Positions 33,921 to 42,681 of a DNA stretch of 64,000 bases are shown here, one piece after another (within the stretch, counting starts at the first letter, position 1; the number at the start of each line of letters is the position of its first letter). The translations under genes were made by a program, and so were the position numbers. The notes beneath the pieces are model-generated. The model was not told where the DNA came from and made no database searches. It saw only the letters and a program-made list of their open reading frames with translations. This stretch comes from Hafnia alvei. Its GTDB lineage: Bacteria > Pseudomonadota > Gammaproteobacteria > Enterobacterales > Enterobacteriaceae. The stretch spans positions 1,302,001 to 1,366,000 of the forward strand of contig NZ_OZ061315.1 in the NCBI RefSeq assembly GCF_964063325.1. The letters are read 5' to 3'.

Positions 33921-34856
33921 TTAGGCTGCAATGTGCCCCAGCGCCTGCAGAAATGCGTGCGCAATCGGTGATTGGAGTTCGCGATGGTAGAGCGCATAGA
34001 GATCGGCGGGGATCGGCTGTTTTAGGGGAACAAACGTCACGCCTGGCCAGTGAATAAGCGAGCAGGTTTCTGGTAATAACGCGATGCCCAAGCCTGCGCT
34101 GACCAGCGCCAACACCGTTTGCGGCTCCATGGCCTGTTGGGCAATGAGTGGGTAAAAACCAGCCTGCACGCAGTAATCATAGAGCTGCTGGGCAAAATCG
34201 CTGTGGCTGAACGAGAGCGAGATAAATGGGCGTTCGGCAAGCTGCATAAGGTCGAGGCTTGAGAACTGGCATAAAGGATCGTGATCGAGCAACGCAACCA
34301 TGACAGATTCGCGTGCAATATGCTGGTAGCAGATATTGGGCGTGGACTCTACGGCCACATTTCGGTTGATGCCAATATCGATGGTGTGCTGCATGATCTG
34401 TTCGATTTGGCGCTGCTGCGGCAGCTCATGCAACGTCCACGTAGCGTGGGGGTAATCAGCGCGAAATGATTTTAGCGCGGGTAACAGCGCCCCCCACAGC
34501 GCGGTACCGATGATGCCGATATTCAAGTGTTGGTTTTCATTGCGTCCGATCTGACGCACATAATTCAATGAGGTTTCGGTCGCATTCAAAATGCGATCGA
34601 CCTCGGTTTTGAGCACGCCTCCGGCGTGGGTTAACGCCACTTTTCGGCTGTTACGTTCGAGCAGCTTAACCTCAAGTATATCTTCTAGCTCTTTGATCTG
34701 CGTGCTGAGCGGCGGCTGGGAAATATTCAGCAGTGCCGCAGCGCGGCCAAAATGCAGTTCATCAGCCAACACCTGAAAATAACGCAGCATGCGTAGACTG
34801 ATACGGCCGTTGCTGTGTACGTGAGTGGTGAGTTGAGCGATAGGCGTGGTTGGCAT
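33921..34856 (-). CDS. LysR-family regulator, XapR-like
   Basis: 311-aa LysR regulator. The N-terminal winged helix (about 20-80) contains LRYFQVLADELHFGRAAALLNISQPPLS, strikingly like E. coli XapR. The effector domain ends with a VTFVPLKQPIPADLYALY segment, also XapR-like. The ATG chosen gives MPTTPIAQ and is preceded by AGGTG; a longer frame of 20 codons is less supported. Encoded behind the MFS and xapA-like genes and probably their activator, by analogy with xanthosine-responsive XapR. Confidence 0.85.
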   Translation of the reverse strand: MPTTPIAQLTTHVHSNGRISLRMLRYFQVLADELHFGRAAALLNISQPPLSTQIKELEDILEVKLLERNSRKVALTHAGGVLKTEVDRILNATETSLNYVRQIGRNENQHLNIGIIGTALWGALLPALKSFRADYPHATWTLHELPQQRQIEQIMQHTIDIGINRNVAVESTPNICYQHIARESVMVALLDHDPLCQFSSLDLMQLAERPFISLSFSHSDFAQQLYDYCVQAGFYPLIAQQAMEPQTVLALVSAGLGIALLPETCSLIHWPGVTFVPLKQPIPADLYALYHRELQSPIAHAFLQALGHIAA

Positions 34857-34870
34857 GAGGCACCTGAATG

Positions 34871-34904
34871 AAAAAAGGCAGTACTGCATGATGCAGACCG
34901 CCTT
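34871..34904 (-). terminator. Hairpin terminator between the MFS gene and the LysR gene
   Basis: On the minus strand, AAGGCGGTCTGCAT / ATGCAGTACTGCCTT (with small mismatches) is followed by TTTT. It ends the phosphorylase-transporter mRNA and lies only about 14 bp before the regulator's ATG, so the regulator would be reached by read-through. Confidence 0.75.
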
Positions 34905-34934
34905 GGAGGGAGTCAAATAATCAGAAAAATATCG

Positions 34935-36149
34935 CTAGGCCGAGGCTTGGGTTGCTTTGGCATGAGATATTTTTTCAGCACGGCTGAGTGCGATGGCGGC
35001 CAATAACGCAATCAGCAATAAGCCATACGAAATTGCCGCGGTTCCCAATGCCCAATGCAGCCCGTAGTAGGAGTTCATCAGCGATGACACGGTTGCAAAC
35101 AGCAATGTACCCACGGTGCCACAGGTGAGTAGGGCAGAGATAAGGGTTGGCGGGCTGTGGCGCACCTGAAGTGAACCATAGCTCATCAATCCAGAGAATA
35201 ATCCGGAGTTGAAGAAGCCAAATACGCCGCAGGCGACCATGATGAGCTGGGTATTTGTGCTGGTGGTGATCACTAGAATGGAGGCCATTCCGATCAGCGC
35301 GCAAGCTAACAGGAAGGTGCGTAGCTTCATTAATTTGACAGTGAATTGGTTAACGAACAGACCCGTGGCTTTCGCCCACCAGTAGCATGCCGTGAACAGC
35401 GCAGCGTTTTCCGGCGTGATGTGGAAGCGATCTTGCAGATAGGTTGGTGTCCACATGGTGAAAATAGGTTCAGCCAATAAGAAAGCGAACAGCGCAAAGC
35501 AGAGCAGATAAATAGCGGCTCCCCATGGTTCTGCCGTGGTTTGGACGGCGTGCGTTGAGGTTTCAGCCGGTGCTTCGGTGGTTGGAAAGCGGCTACGCAA
35601 GGTGATGGACAACATTAAAGCACCGATTGCGCCCATAATCGCGTACATGGCTAACCAGTTTGCACCGAGTTTAAACATCCAAGCGAGCACGACCGAGAGC
35701 GTTGCCCCCGCTAAACTGAAGAAAAAGTCGGTAAAAATTAGGCTGGAAGAGCGTTTTTTCTCTTCAGGATTGATGCGAACCACCAAATAACTGCCGATGG
35801 TCATAAATATGCCCCCGCAGGCGCCAATCAAGGTCACGGCGACGCTGAAGACGGTGAGCGTGGGGCTAAGAAACAGTACGATGCTGACGATCACGGTGAC
35901 GGCGGAGGCGATCACCAATGGCTTTTGCAGACCCCATTTTTTCATCAAGAGTCCGCCGAGCATGATCGGTAGGAACATCCCCAGATTCATCAGCGTAAAC
36001 ACCTGACCAATGAAGCTGTAGTCTTTGTGAAATGCGTCGCACAGCGGGCCGAGAACGATACCCAAGGTAGAAACCAGTGCGCCCACAAAATAGTAACTGA
36101 GGTAGGAAATCGCGTTCATATTCACGCGAGAGAAAGATGACTCTGTCAT
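34935..36149 (-). CDS. MFS transporter, TsgA-like, probable nucleoside/purine uptake
   Basis: 404-aa inner-membrane permease with about twelve hydrophobic helices. It resembles the TsgA family: NAISYLSYYFVGALV near the start, SSSLIFTDFFFSLAG in the middle and SALLTCGTVGTLLF towards the end mirror TsgA segments. Sandwiched between a xapA-like phosphorylase and a XapR-like regulator, it takes the place of E. coli XapB (a different nucleoside-transporter subfamily). Substrate xanthosine or other purine nucleosides is inferred from context only. 61 bp behind the phosphorylase. Confidence 0.82.
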   Translation of the reverse strand: MTESSFSRVNMNAISYLSYYFVGALVSTLGIVLGPLCDAFHKDYSFIGQVFTLMNLGMFLPIMLGGLLMKKWGLQKPLVIASAVTVIVSIVLFLSPTLTVFSVAVTLIGACGGIFMTIGSYLVVRINPEEKKRSSSLIFTDFFFSLAGATLSVVLAWMFKLGANWLAMYAIMGAIGALMLSITLRSRFPTTEAPAETSTHAVQTTAEPWGAAIYLLCFALFAFLLAEPIFTMWTPTYLQDRFHITPENAALFTACYWWAKATGLFVNQFTVKLMKLRTFLLACALIGMASILVITTSTNTQLIMVACGVFGFFNSGLFSGLMSYGSLQVRHSPPTLISALLTCGTVGTLLFATVSSLMNSYYGLHWALGTAAISYGLLLIALLAAIALSRAEKISHAKATQASA

Positions 36150-36210
36150 AGCGAAACTCCAAGCCGGAGAATGAATAAGGCGGGCTTATGCTGCCCGCTA
36201 TTGGCCTAAA

Positions 36211-37047
36211 TTACTGCGCATAGCCCGCAACAAATGTACCGATCAGGCGGACAAAGTCGTCGGTTACCATGGCAGCGCATTTCAGCGTTTGTTCGTGAGA
36301 AAGCTCGACGTCGCTCAGGCCTTCAGCCATGTTGGTGATGGCTGAAACCGCCAGCACTTTCAGGCCGCAGTGGCGAGCCGCAATCACTTCAGGCACCACA
36401 GACATCCCCACCACGTCGCCGCCGATCATTTGCATCATGCGGATTTCAGCGGCGGTTTCGAAGTTAGGCCCCGGATAGGAAACGAATATCCCTTCGTGCA
36501 GTTTTAGCGACAAAGATTCGGCGGTTTGATGCAGGCGGCTACGCAGGTCGGCGTCATAGGCGTTGGCGAGGCTGAAGAAACGCGGGCCAAAACGTTCATC
36601 ATTAGGGCCAACCAGCGGCGTTGAAGGCATGGTGTTAATGTGATCGTTAAGTGCCACCAAGCTCCCAGCGGGAATACCGGTATTCAGAGAGCCAGCCGCG
36701 TTGGTACAAAACAGGAATTCACAGCCCAAAAGTTTGAAGGTGCGTACCGCTGGGGTCATGATCCCCATGCCTTTGCCTTCATAGAAATGTCCGCGTCCTT
36801 TCATACAGACAACGTCTACGCCGTTGATCGAACCTAACACTAACTCTCCGGCATGGCCGACGACGGTACTGACGGGAAAACCGGGCAGATCCTGATAGGA
36901 AATAGCGACTTTGTTATCAAGCTGGTCGGCAAATACACCTAAACCGGAGCCGAGAATGAGCGCAATGCGTGGTTTGAATCCGGGCTTAGCCGCACGGATG
37001 ATCTCTGCGGCATGAAAAGGGAAGTTATCACAATGTGAGAAAGACAT
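36211..37047 (-). CDS. xapA: Purine nucleoside phosphorylase, XapA type (xanthosine phosphorylase)
   Basis: 278 aa (E. coli XapA 277), phosphorolysis of xanthosine, inosine and guanosine to base and ribose-1-P. Phosphate- and base-site segments ILGSGLGVFADQ, VVGHAGELVLG, MKGRGHFYEGKG, CTNAAGSL, YPGPNFETAAEIRM, GMSVVPEV and AITNMAEGLSD all match XapA. The ATG giving MSFSHCDN is supported by TGGAG eight bases away; a 39-codon upward extension is not. Head gene of a three-gene cluster with transporter and LysR regulator. Confidence 0.92.
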   Translation of the reverse strand: MSFSHCDNFPFHAAEIIRAAKPGFKPRIALILGSGLGVFADQLDNKVAISYQDLPGFPVSTVVGHAGELVLGSINGVDVVCMKGRGHFYEGKGMGIMTPAVRTFKLLGCEFLFCTNAAGSLNTGIPAGSLVALNDHINTMPSTPLVGPNDERFGPRFFSLANAYDADLRSRLHQTAESLSLKLHEGIFVSYPGPNFETAAEIRMMQMIGGDVVGMSVVPEVIAARHCGLKVLAVSAITNMAEGLSDVELSHEQTLKCAAMVTDDFVRLIGTFVAGYAQ

Positions 37048-37350
37048 AGTCGACTCCAGAAAAGGGAAGGTATGTCCGCATTGTGTGTATGGCTTCGATT
37101 GGCAATCCAATATTAAAAATGCTTTGATTGATATGAAAATCGAATTGATAGCGTGTTTGGGCAATTTATATTTCAGATTCAGCGCATTGTGAAAGCGACG
37201 AGGAAGAGGTACTCGCGGATGGGTGCCAATTCAAATTGCCATTCTGTGATCGGAATCTCACTGGTGGATTCATTGACGGCGGTGTTGTCTTTGCGCATAA
37301 GTTAACGTAGTGATTGATTATTTGTGGGTGAAATCCATAGGGAGGCGGTC
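37048..37350. promoter_or_regulatory. Divergent promoter region xapA / pxpBCA
   Basis: 303 bp with no credible gene. Promoters for both directions must lie here. An interrupted dyad ATTGAT-N6-ATCGAAT near 37129-37147 could be a LysR site, and CAATT-N2-AATTG type repeats occur near 37210; both are weak matches. An AGGGAGG ribosome site precedes pxpB. Confidence 0.4.
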
Positions 37351-38007
37351 TTGCAAAAAGCACGATGTTATCTGTTAGGTGAACGCGCGGCGGTGTTAGA
37401 ACTTGAGCCCCCTTTGTCTTTAGAGAGTCAAAAGCGTATTTGGTCGTTAACCACGCGCCTGCGCGAGTATCCGAACGTAGCGGAAGTGATTCCCGGTATG
37501 AACAACATTACTCTGCTGCTATCGGTACCGCAGGCCGATCCGGTTGAAGCGCTGGAAAAACTACAGCAGTGGTGGGAAGAGAGCGAGTCTGCCCAGCCAG
37601 AAGTGCGGCACATTGATATCCCCGTGATCTATGGCGGAGCAGAAGGGCCCGATCTAGAAGAGGTGGCTCGATTGCATAATCTGACCGCACGTCAGACCGT
37701 CGAGCTGCACAGCAGCGCCGAATATGTGGTCTATTTCCTCGGTTTTCAGCCGGGCTTCGGTTATTTGGGCGGTTTGCCTGAGGCGTTGCATACGCCACGA
37801 CGCGCGGTTCCCAGAGTGAAAGTGCCGCAGGGCTCGGTGGGTATCGGCGGCAGCCATACCGGTGTTTATCCGCTAGCATCTCCCGGTGGTTGGCAAATTA
37901 TTGGCAATACGCCGCTGGCGTTATTTGATCCTCAGGCTTCGTCATCAACCTTGCTACGTCCCGGTGATAGCGTGCGCTTTGTACCGCAGAAGGAGGGAGT
38001 ATGTTGA
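37351..38007 (+). CDS. pxpB: PxpB, 5-oxoprolinase subunit
   Basis: Subunit B of the ATP-dependent PxpABC 5-oxoprolinase (formerly YbgJ), which opens 5-oxoproline to glutamate. 218 aa, exactly the E. coli length, if the TTG start at the given position is used; it is five bases behind AGGGAGG and aligns as (L/M)QKARCYLLGE. Conserved KipI-type segments: GMNNITLLL, YFLGFQPGFGYLGGLP, PRRAVPRVKVPQGSVGIGG. Overlaps pxpC by seven bases. Confidence 0.94.
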   Translation: MQKARCYLLGERAAVLELEPPLSLESQKRIWSLTTRLREYPNVAEVIPGMNNITLLLSVPQADPVEALEKLQQWWEESESAQPEVRHIDIPVIYGGAEGPDLEEVARLHNLTARQTVELHSSAEYVVYFLGFQPGFGYLGGLPEALHTPRRAVPRVKVPQGSVGIGGSHTGVYPLASPGGWQIIGNTPLALFDPQASSSTLLRPGDSVRFVPQKEGVC

Positions 38008-38930
38008 AAATTATTCGTGCGGGTTTGCAAACGACGGTACAGGATCAGGGGCGTCATGGCTTTCGTGGCCAGGGCGTGAGTTTAGGTGGTGCTTTGGACG
38101 CGCCCGCGCTGTACGCCGCGAATATCTTGGTAGGAAATAAAGGCACTGACGCAGGGCTTGAGATCACCCTCGGTGAATGTACGGTGGAGTTTGCCCGCGA
38201 TGGCTGGATGGCATTAACCGGCGCGGGGTGCGATGCCTATCTGGATAAGCAGCGTATCTGGACCGGCTGGAATTATCCGGTTCGTGCGGGACAACGTTTG
38301 ATGTTACACCGCCCTAAGCGCGGCATGCGTAGCTATCTTGCCGTCAGCGGAGGGATTGATGTGCCCGAAGTATTGGGATCGCGAAGCACCGATCTCACCG
38401 GCGGCTTTGGCGGATTGGACGGGCGAAAATTAAACGATGGCGATAGCTTACCTTTGGGCGATGTGCGCTTTGTGCCGAAAAAATCCCAAGGTATTAAGCA
38501 ACTACTTTTCAACAACTATATCCGTGTGTTGCCGGGGCCAGAGTTTCAGGAATTTAGCCCGCAGGAACAGGACTTTTTCTGGCGTACACCGTGGCATCTC
38601 AGCCCGCAAAGTAATCGTATGGGCTATCGCTTAACCGGACATTCGTTGAAACGCGAGAGTTCACGCGAGATGTTTGCACATGGTCTATTGCCCGGCGTTA
38701 TTCAGGTGCCTCACGGCGGTCAGCCGATTGTGCTGATGGCTGATGCGCAAACCACCGGCGGATATCCGCGTATTGCCTGTGTGATCGAAGCCGATCTCTA
38801 TCATTTGGCACAGATCCGCCTCGGTGAGCCGATTCACTTTATTCGTTGCACGCTGGCACAAGCCCAGCAGGCGTATAAAGAACAGAGAATTTATCTGCGC
38901 CAGCTGGAGCGAGGGATTCAGGGTGATTGA
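38001..38930 (+). CDS. pxpC: PxpC, 5-oxoprolinase subunit
   Basis: Subunit C (formerly YbgK), 309 aa (E. coli 310), of the KipA/biotin-dependent-carboxylase-like fold. Starts MLKIIRAGLQTTVQDQGRHGFRGQGVS and contains LTGAGCDAYLDK, SYLAVSGGIDVPEVLGSRSTDL and MLMADAQTTGG-like substrate-site segments. Forms a complex with PxpB. Overlaps both neighbours, so translation of the trio is coupled. Confidence 0.95.
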   Translation: MLKIIRAGLQTTVQDQGRHGFRGQGVSLGGALDAPALYAANILVGNKGTDAGLEITLGECTVEFARDGWMALTGAGCDAYLDKQRIWTGWNYPVRAGQRLMLHRPKRGMRSYLAVSGGIDVPEVLGSRSTDLTGGFGGLDGRKLNDGDSLPLGDVRFVPKKSQGIKQLLFNNYIRVLPGPEFQEFSPQEQDFFWRTPWHLSPQSNRMGYRLTGHSLKRESSREMFAHGLLPGVIQVPHGGQPIVLMADAQTTGGYPRIACVIEADLYHLAQIRLGEPIHFIRCTLAQAQQAYKEQRIYLRQLERGIQGD

Positions 38931-39657
38931 TCTCAATGCGGATTTAGGCGAAGGCGGGGCGAACGACTATGCGCTGCTAAAGCTGGTTAGCTCAGCCAAT
39001 ATCGCCTGTGGATACCACGCCGGTGATGATGCAACCATGCGACAGTCGGTTATTTGGGCCAAGGAGTTGGGCGTCGCTATCGGCGCACATCCTAGCTTTG
39101 CTGACCGAGAAAACTTTGGCCGCAGCCGTCAAAACCTGCCACCGGATGAGGTTTATCAGTTGGTTACTGAACAGCTTCATGCGCTCAATCGGCATTGTTT
39201 GGCGCTGGGTGCAACCCTGCGGCACGTGAAACCCCATGGCATGCTCTACAACCAAGCTGCGGTGGAGCCTGCGCTGGCGCATGCCATTGCGCGTGCCGTG
39301 CTGGATTTTAACCCCGCCCTGCGTTTGGTTGGTCTGGCGGGAAGCGCACTGATAAGTGAGGGGCAGGCATTAGGTTTAACCACATGGCAGGAAGTTTTTG
39401 CCGACCGCAACTATCAGTCTGATGGTTCTTTAGTTGCGCGTAGTGAACCTAATGCGTTAATCACTGATGACCAACAGGCACTGCGACACACCCTGATGAT
39501 GGTACAACATCATCAGGTGGTGACCCCTCAGGGCGATATTGTGCCTGTTCAGGCTGACACCGTGTGTTTGCACGGCGACAATGCGCATGCGTTGGATTTC
39601 GCACGTTTGTTACGCGCCCATTTTTCGCAGCAAGGGATTAAGGTCAGCGCTGAGTGA
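38923..39657 (+). CDS. pxpA: PxpA, 5-oxoprolinase subunit (LamB/YcsF family)
   Basis: Subunit A (formerly YbgL), 244 aa as in E. coli. GTG start inside the pxpC end, eight-base overlap, with GAGGG upstream. Family motifs: IDLNADLGEG at the N-terminus, ANIACGYHAGD, GAHPSFADRENFGR, RHVKPHGMLYNQA and VCLHGDNAHA. The TIM-barrel-like enzyme acts with PxpBC on 5-oxoproline. Confidence 0.96.
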   Translation: MIDLNADLGEGGANDYALLKLVSSANIACGYHAGDDATMRQSVIWAKELGVAIGAHPSFADRENFGRSRQNLPPDEVYQLVTEQLHALNRHCLALGATLRHVKPHGMLYNQAAVEPALAHAIARAVLDFNPALRLVGLAGSALISEGQALGLTTWQEVFADRNYQSDGSLVARSEPNALITDDQQALRHTLMMVQHHQVVTPQGDIVPVQADTVCLHGDNAHALDFARLLRAHFSQQGIKVSAE

Positions 39658-39723
39658 GGTTTGGCACGCTATGCCGATCGCGCTATTCTGGCCTTAGGTT
39701 TTAGCCAGATTAAGAGAGTTCAG

Positions 39724-40515
39724 ATGCCAGAAGGCCCAGAGATTCGTCGCGCTGCGGATAAGCTCACCGATGCCGTAGTGGGCAAAACGCTGACCGAAGT
39801 GTGGTTTGCGTTTCCTCAGTTAAAGCATTATCAGTCACAGCTGGTAGGCGAAAAAATTGAAGACATTGAAACGCGTGGTAAAGCGTTACTGACGCACTTT
39901 TCCAATGGCTTAACCATGTATAGCCATAATCAGCTCTACGGGGTGTGGAAAATCGTTGATGCGGGCGAAACGCCGGATACCAAACGCGATCTGCGCGTTC
40001 GTCTTGAAACCGAAGATAAAGCCATTTTGTTATATAGCGCGTCGGATATCACCATCGCACCGCGTGAGGAGATCGCACAGCATCCGTTTTTACAACGGGT
40101 TGGGCCGGATGTTTTAGATTTGCGGCTGAATGCGACGCAGGTCAAAGGGCGTTTGATGCAGCCTGCGTTTCGTCGCCGTCAGTTTGGCGGATTATTGCTG
40201 GATCAGCGCTTTTTAGCGGGGTTAGGTAACTATCTGCGGGTTGAGATTTTGTGGGATGCTGAGCTGGCGCCAACGCATAACGCCCAGTCGCTGCGTGAAG
40301 ATCAGCTTGAGCACCTATCCCATGCGCTGTTGGATATTCCTCGGCTTTCGTATAACACCCGTGGAACGATGGATGACGATGTGCATCATGGCGCTCTGTT
40401 TCAATTTAAAGTCTTTCATCGTGCCGGTGAGCCTTGTTTGCGCTGCGGCGAGATGATTGAGAAAACGATGATTTCGTCTAGACCGTTTTATTGGTGCCCG
40501 AATTGCCAGCGGTGA
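39724..40515 (+). CDS. nei: Endonuclease VIII (Nei), oxidised-pyrimidine DNA glycosylase
   Basis: Base-excision-repair glycosylase/AP lyase. The catalytic N-terminal Pro and Glu (after Met removal) are in MPEGPEIRRA; the helix-two-turn-helix is in LAGLGNYLRVEILW; the C-terminal zinc finger is CLRCGEMIEKTMISSRPFYWCPNC. 263 aa, same as E. coli. Since Pro2 must be N-terminal, the ATG is fixed and longer frames are excluded. Last gene after pxpBCA, convergent with gltA. Confidence 0.97.
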   Translation: MPEGPEIRRAADKLTDAVVGKTLTEVWFAFPQLKHYQSQLVGEKIEDIETRGKALLTHFSNGLTMYSHNQLYGVWKIVDAGETPDTKRDLRVRLETEDKAILLYSASDITIAPREEIAQHPFLQRVGPDVLDLRLNATQVKGRLMQPAFRRRQFGGLLLDQRFLAGLGNYLRVEILWDAELAPTHNAQSLREDQLEHLSHALLDIPRLSYNTRGTMDDDVHHGALFQFKVFHRAGEPCLRCGEMIEKTMISSRPFYWCPNCQR

Positions 40516-40529
40516 TGGTTAGGAATAAT

Positions 40530-40626
40530 ACGCCCTTCCAGCTCTCCCCTAGGTAGGGGACGGAGCAGATTGGAATAGGTTCTCGGCATGCTTCTCCCCC
40601 TGACAAGGGGGAGTCTGGGAGGGCGT
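40530..40626. repeat. 97-bp palindromic element between nei and gltA
   Basis: Outer arms ACGCCCTTCCAGCTC / GAGTCTGGGAGGGCGT enclose two smaller hairpins, CCCCT-AGGT-AGGGG and CTCCCCC-TGACAA-GGGGGAG, giving a cloverleaf-like layout. It fills the space between two convergent stop codons and probably acts as a bidirectional terminator. It looks like an intergenic repeat unit, but I see only one clear copy here. Confidence 0.75.
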
Positions 40627-40636
40627 TTTAGATAAA

Positions 40637-41917
40637 TTATTTCTTCAACTGAGACTCAAACGGACGTTTGTCGTAGCCGGTGTACAGCTGACGAGGACGC
40701 GCAATTTTAATGCCGTCGTCGTGCATTTCGTTCCAATGGGCAATCCAGCCAACGGTACGTGCCATAGCGAAGATAACGGTAAACATTGAAGACGGAATAC
40801 CCATAGCTTTCAAAATGATGCCAGAGTAGAAGTCGACGTTTGGATACAGTTTTTTCTCGATGAAGTACGGGTCGTTCAGCGCGATGTGTTCCAGCTCCAT
40901 CGCCACTTCCAGCAGGTCATCTTGCAGGTTCAATTCTCTCAACACTTCGTGACAGGTTTCACGCATCACGGTAGCGCGTGGGTCATAGTTTTTATAAACA
41001 CGGTGACCGAAGCCCATCAGGCGGAAAGAGTCGTTTTTGTCTTTGGCACGACGAACAAACTCTGGAATGTGATCAACAGAGCTGATTTCTTCCAGCATTT
41101 TCAGTGCGGCTTCGTTTGCACCGCCGTGCGCAGGTCCCCACAGCGAGGCAATACCCGCTGCGATACAGGCAAAGGGATTAGCACCGGAAGAGCCTGCGGT
41201 ACGAACGGTTGAGGTCGATGCGTTTTGTTCGTGGTCAGCGTGTAGGATTAAAATACGATCCATGGCGCGCTCAAGGATTGGGTTGACCACATATTCTTCA
41301 CACGGCGTAGAGAACATCATGTTCAAGAAGTTGCCAGCGTAAGACAGATCATTCTTCGGATAAACAAACGGTTGGCCGAGTGAATATTTGTAGCACATCG
41401 CCGCCAGCGTTGGCATTTTAGACAACAGACGATATGCCGCAATCTCACGATGGCGTTCGTTGTTAACGTCTAACGAGTCATGATAGAACGCCGCCAGAGA
41501 GGCGGTAACACCGCACATCACCGCCATTGGGTGAGAGTCGCGACGGAAACCGTGGAACAGACGGGTAATCTGTTCGTGGATCATGGTGTGGCGAGTGACC
41601 GTGGTTTTAAAGGTTTCGTACTCTTTTGCCGTTGGGGCTTCGCCGTAAAGCAGGATGTAGCTAACTTCCAAATAGTTGGAGTTTTTCGCCAGCTCATCGA
41701 TTGGGAAACCGCGATGCAGCAGGATGCCTTCGTCACCGTCGATATAGGTGATTTTTGATTCGCAAGAGGCCGTGGAGGTGAATCCTGGGTCAAACGTGAA
41801 GTAGCCCTTTGAACCGAGGCTACGAATATCAATCTCTTCTGCGCCCAACGTGCCCGAAAGTACATCAAGTTCAATTGTTTCGGAATCGAGCGTCAGCGTC
41901 GCTTTCTTGTTAGCCAT
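40637..41917 (-). CDS. gltA: Citrate synthase (type II, hexameric)
   Basis: First step of the TCA cycle: oxaloacetate plus acetyl-CoA to citrate. NADH-sensitive hexameric Gram-negative type. Active-site segments: LHADHEQNASTSTVR (His), WGPAHGGANEAAL, GFGHRVYKNYDPRA (His) and PNVDFYSG (Asp). 426 aa (E. coli 427). The start MANKKATLTL is supported by AAGGAG; a 17-codon extension is not. Divergent from sdhCDAB. A TATAAT on the minus strand at 42046-42051 is a likely -10 element. Confidence 0.97.
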   Translation of the reverse strand: MANKKATLTLDSETIELDVLSGTLGAEEIDIRSLGSKGYFTFDPGFTSTASCESKITYIDGDEGILLHRGFPIDELAKNSNYLEVSYILLYGEAPTAKEYETFKTTVTRHTMIHEQITRLFHGFRRDSHPMAVMCGVTASLAAFYHDSLDVNNERHREIAAYRLLSKMPTLAAMCYKYSLGQPFVYPKNDLSYAGNFLNMMFSTPCEEYVVNPILERAMDRILILHADHEQNASTSTVRTAGSSGANPFACIAAGIASLWGPAHGGANEAALKMLEEISSVDHIPEFVRRAKDKNDSFRLMGFGHRVYKNYDPRATVMRETCHEVLRELNLQDDLLEVAMELEHIALNDPYFIEKKLYPNVDFYSGIILKAMGIPSSMFTVIFAMARTVGWIAHWNEMHDDGIKIARPRQLYTGYDKRPFESQLKK

Positions 41918-42681
41918 TACAGTCTCCTTAGCGCCTCTAGATTTAAGAACCATTAACGACCGACACACCGTTAGTGGGTACCAGCCTCCCTGTTAGCGAT
42001 TCTTCGCGCTCTGTTGACCACCGTCGAATGTCGTGGGGGTCTTAAATTATAGGGTACAGAGTGCAATTTATCCTGCTAACGGCCAGTTTGCCGTTCGGCG
42101 ACTACTCGCTCGTCGATGTTTAGAATGTTAATGATTCGTTGGTATTCTTTATAACATAATTAATTATTGCCTACGTTAAACCTATGGGTATTCACATATT
42201 CCACTGTTGCATAACTTTGCACTGGGGGAAAGGGTTTGCTCATCAATAGTACAACGTAGGTCTATTCGCCACTCTGTTGTAACGGAAATGTTGATTCCTT
42301 GTCAAATTATGTAATTAATTTTGGCGTATTTGTTACTTTCGTGACTTATGTCACTGTTCCGGTCAAATGTCTTTAATCAGGTTGTATTCGAATTGTAATC
42401 AAATTGTGATACTTCTATACTGCCGCCAGGTCTCCGGGACTTATTGTTTTTTAGGGTTGTACCCTCTAAGAAACTGCCCTGAAGTAGGAGCACCCAGCGT
42501 GAATATGAAGCGCGCCGTTTTAGCACAGTGGAAGCTGTAGGCGCGTGACGTGATGGATTACCCAACTTATTGGGTTGCGATAGGTGAACGCCGAAGCAAC
42601 TTTAATCAGACAGGTAAAGCGCTGCTTGACCCCGCCCAGGCCCGGAGGAAGGAAAAATAATAAAAGAGCTGTGTGGGCGCT
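41918..42681. promoter_or_regulatory. gltA-sdhC divergent regulatory region
   Basis: 764 bp that control TCA entry and succinate dehydrogenase. It holds the gltA -10 candidate near 42046, a long AT-rich centre (ArcA and CRP sites would be expected, but I cannot fix one), the sdhC promoter, and a 260-nt sdhC leader with a GGAGGAAGGAAA tract at about 42650 shared with E. coli. A very short frame, MKRAVLAQWKL at 42505-42540, lies in the leader behind TAGGAG. Confidence 0.6.
42393..42421 (+). promoter_or_regulatory. sdhC promoter (sigma-70)
   Basis: TTGTAA, a 17-bp spacer and TATACT, followed by TGCCGCCAGGTCTCCGG, which is conserved with the E. coli sdhC start region as I recall it. Confidence 0.8.
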
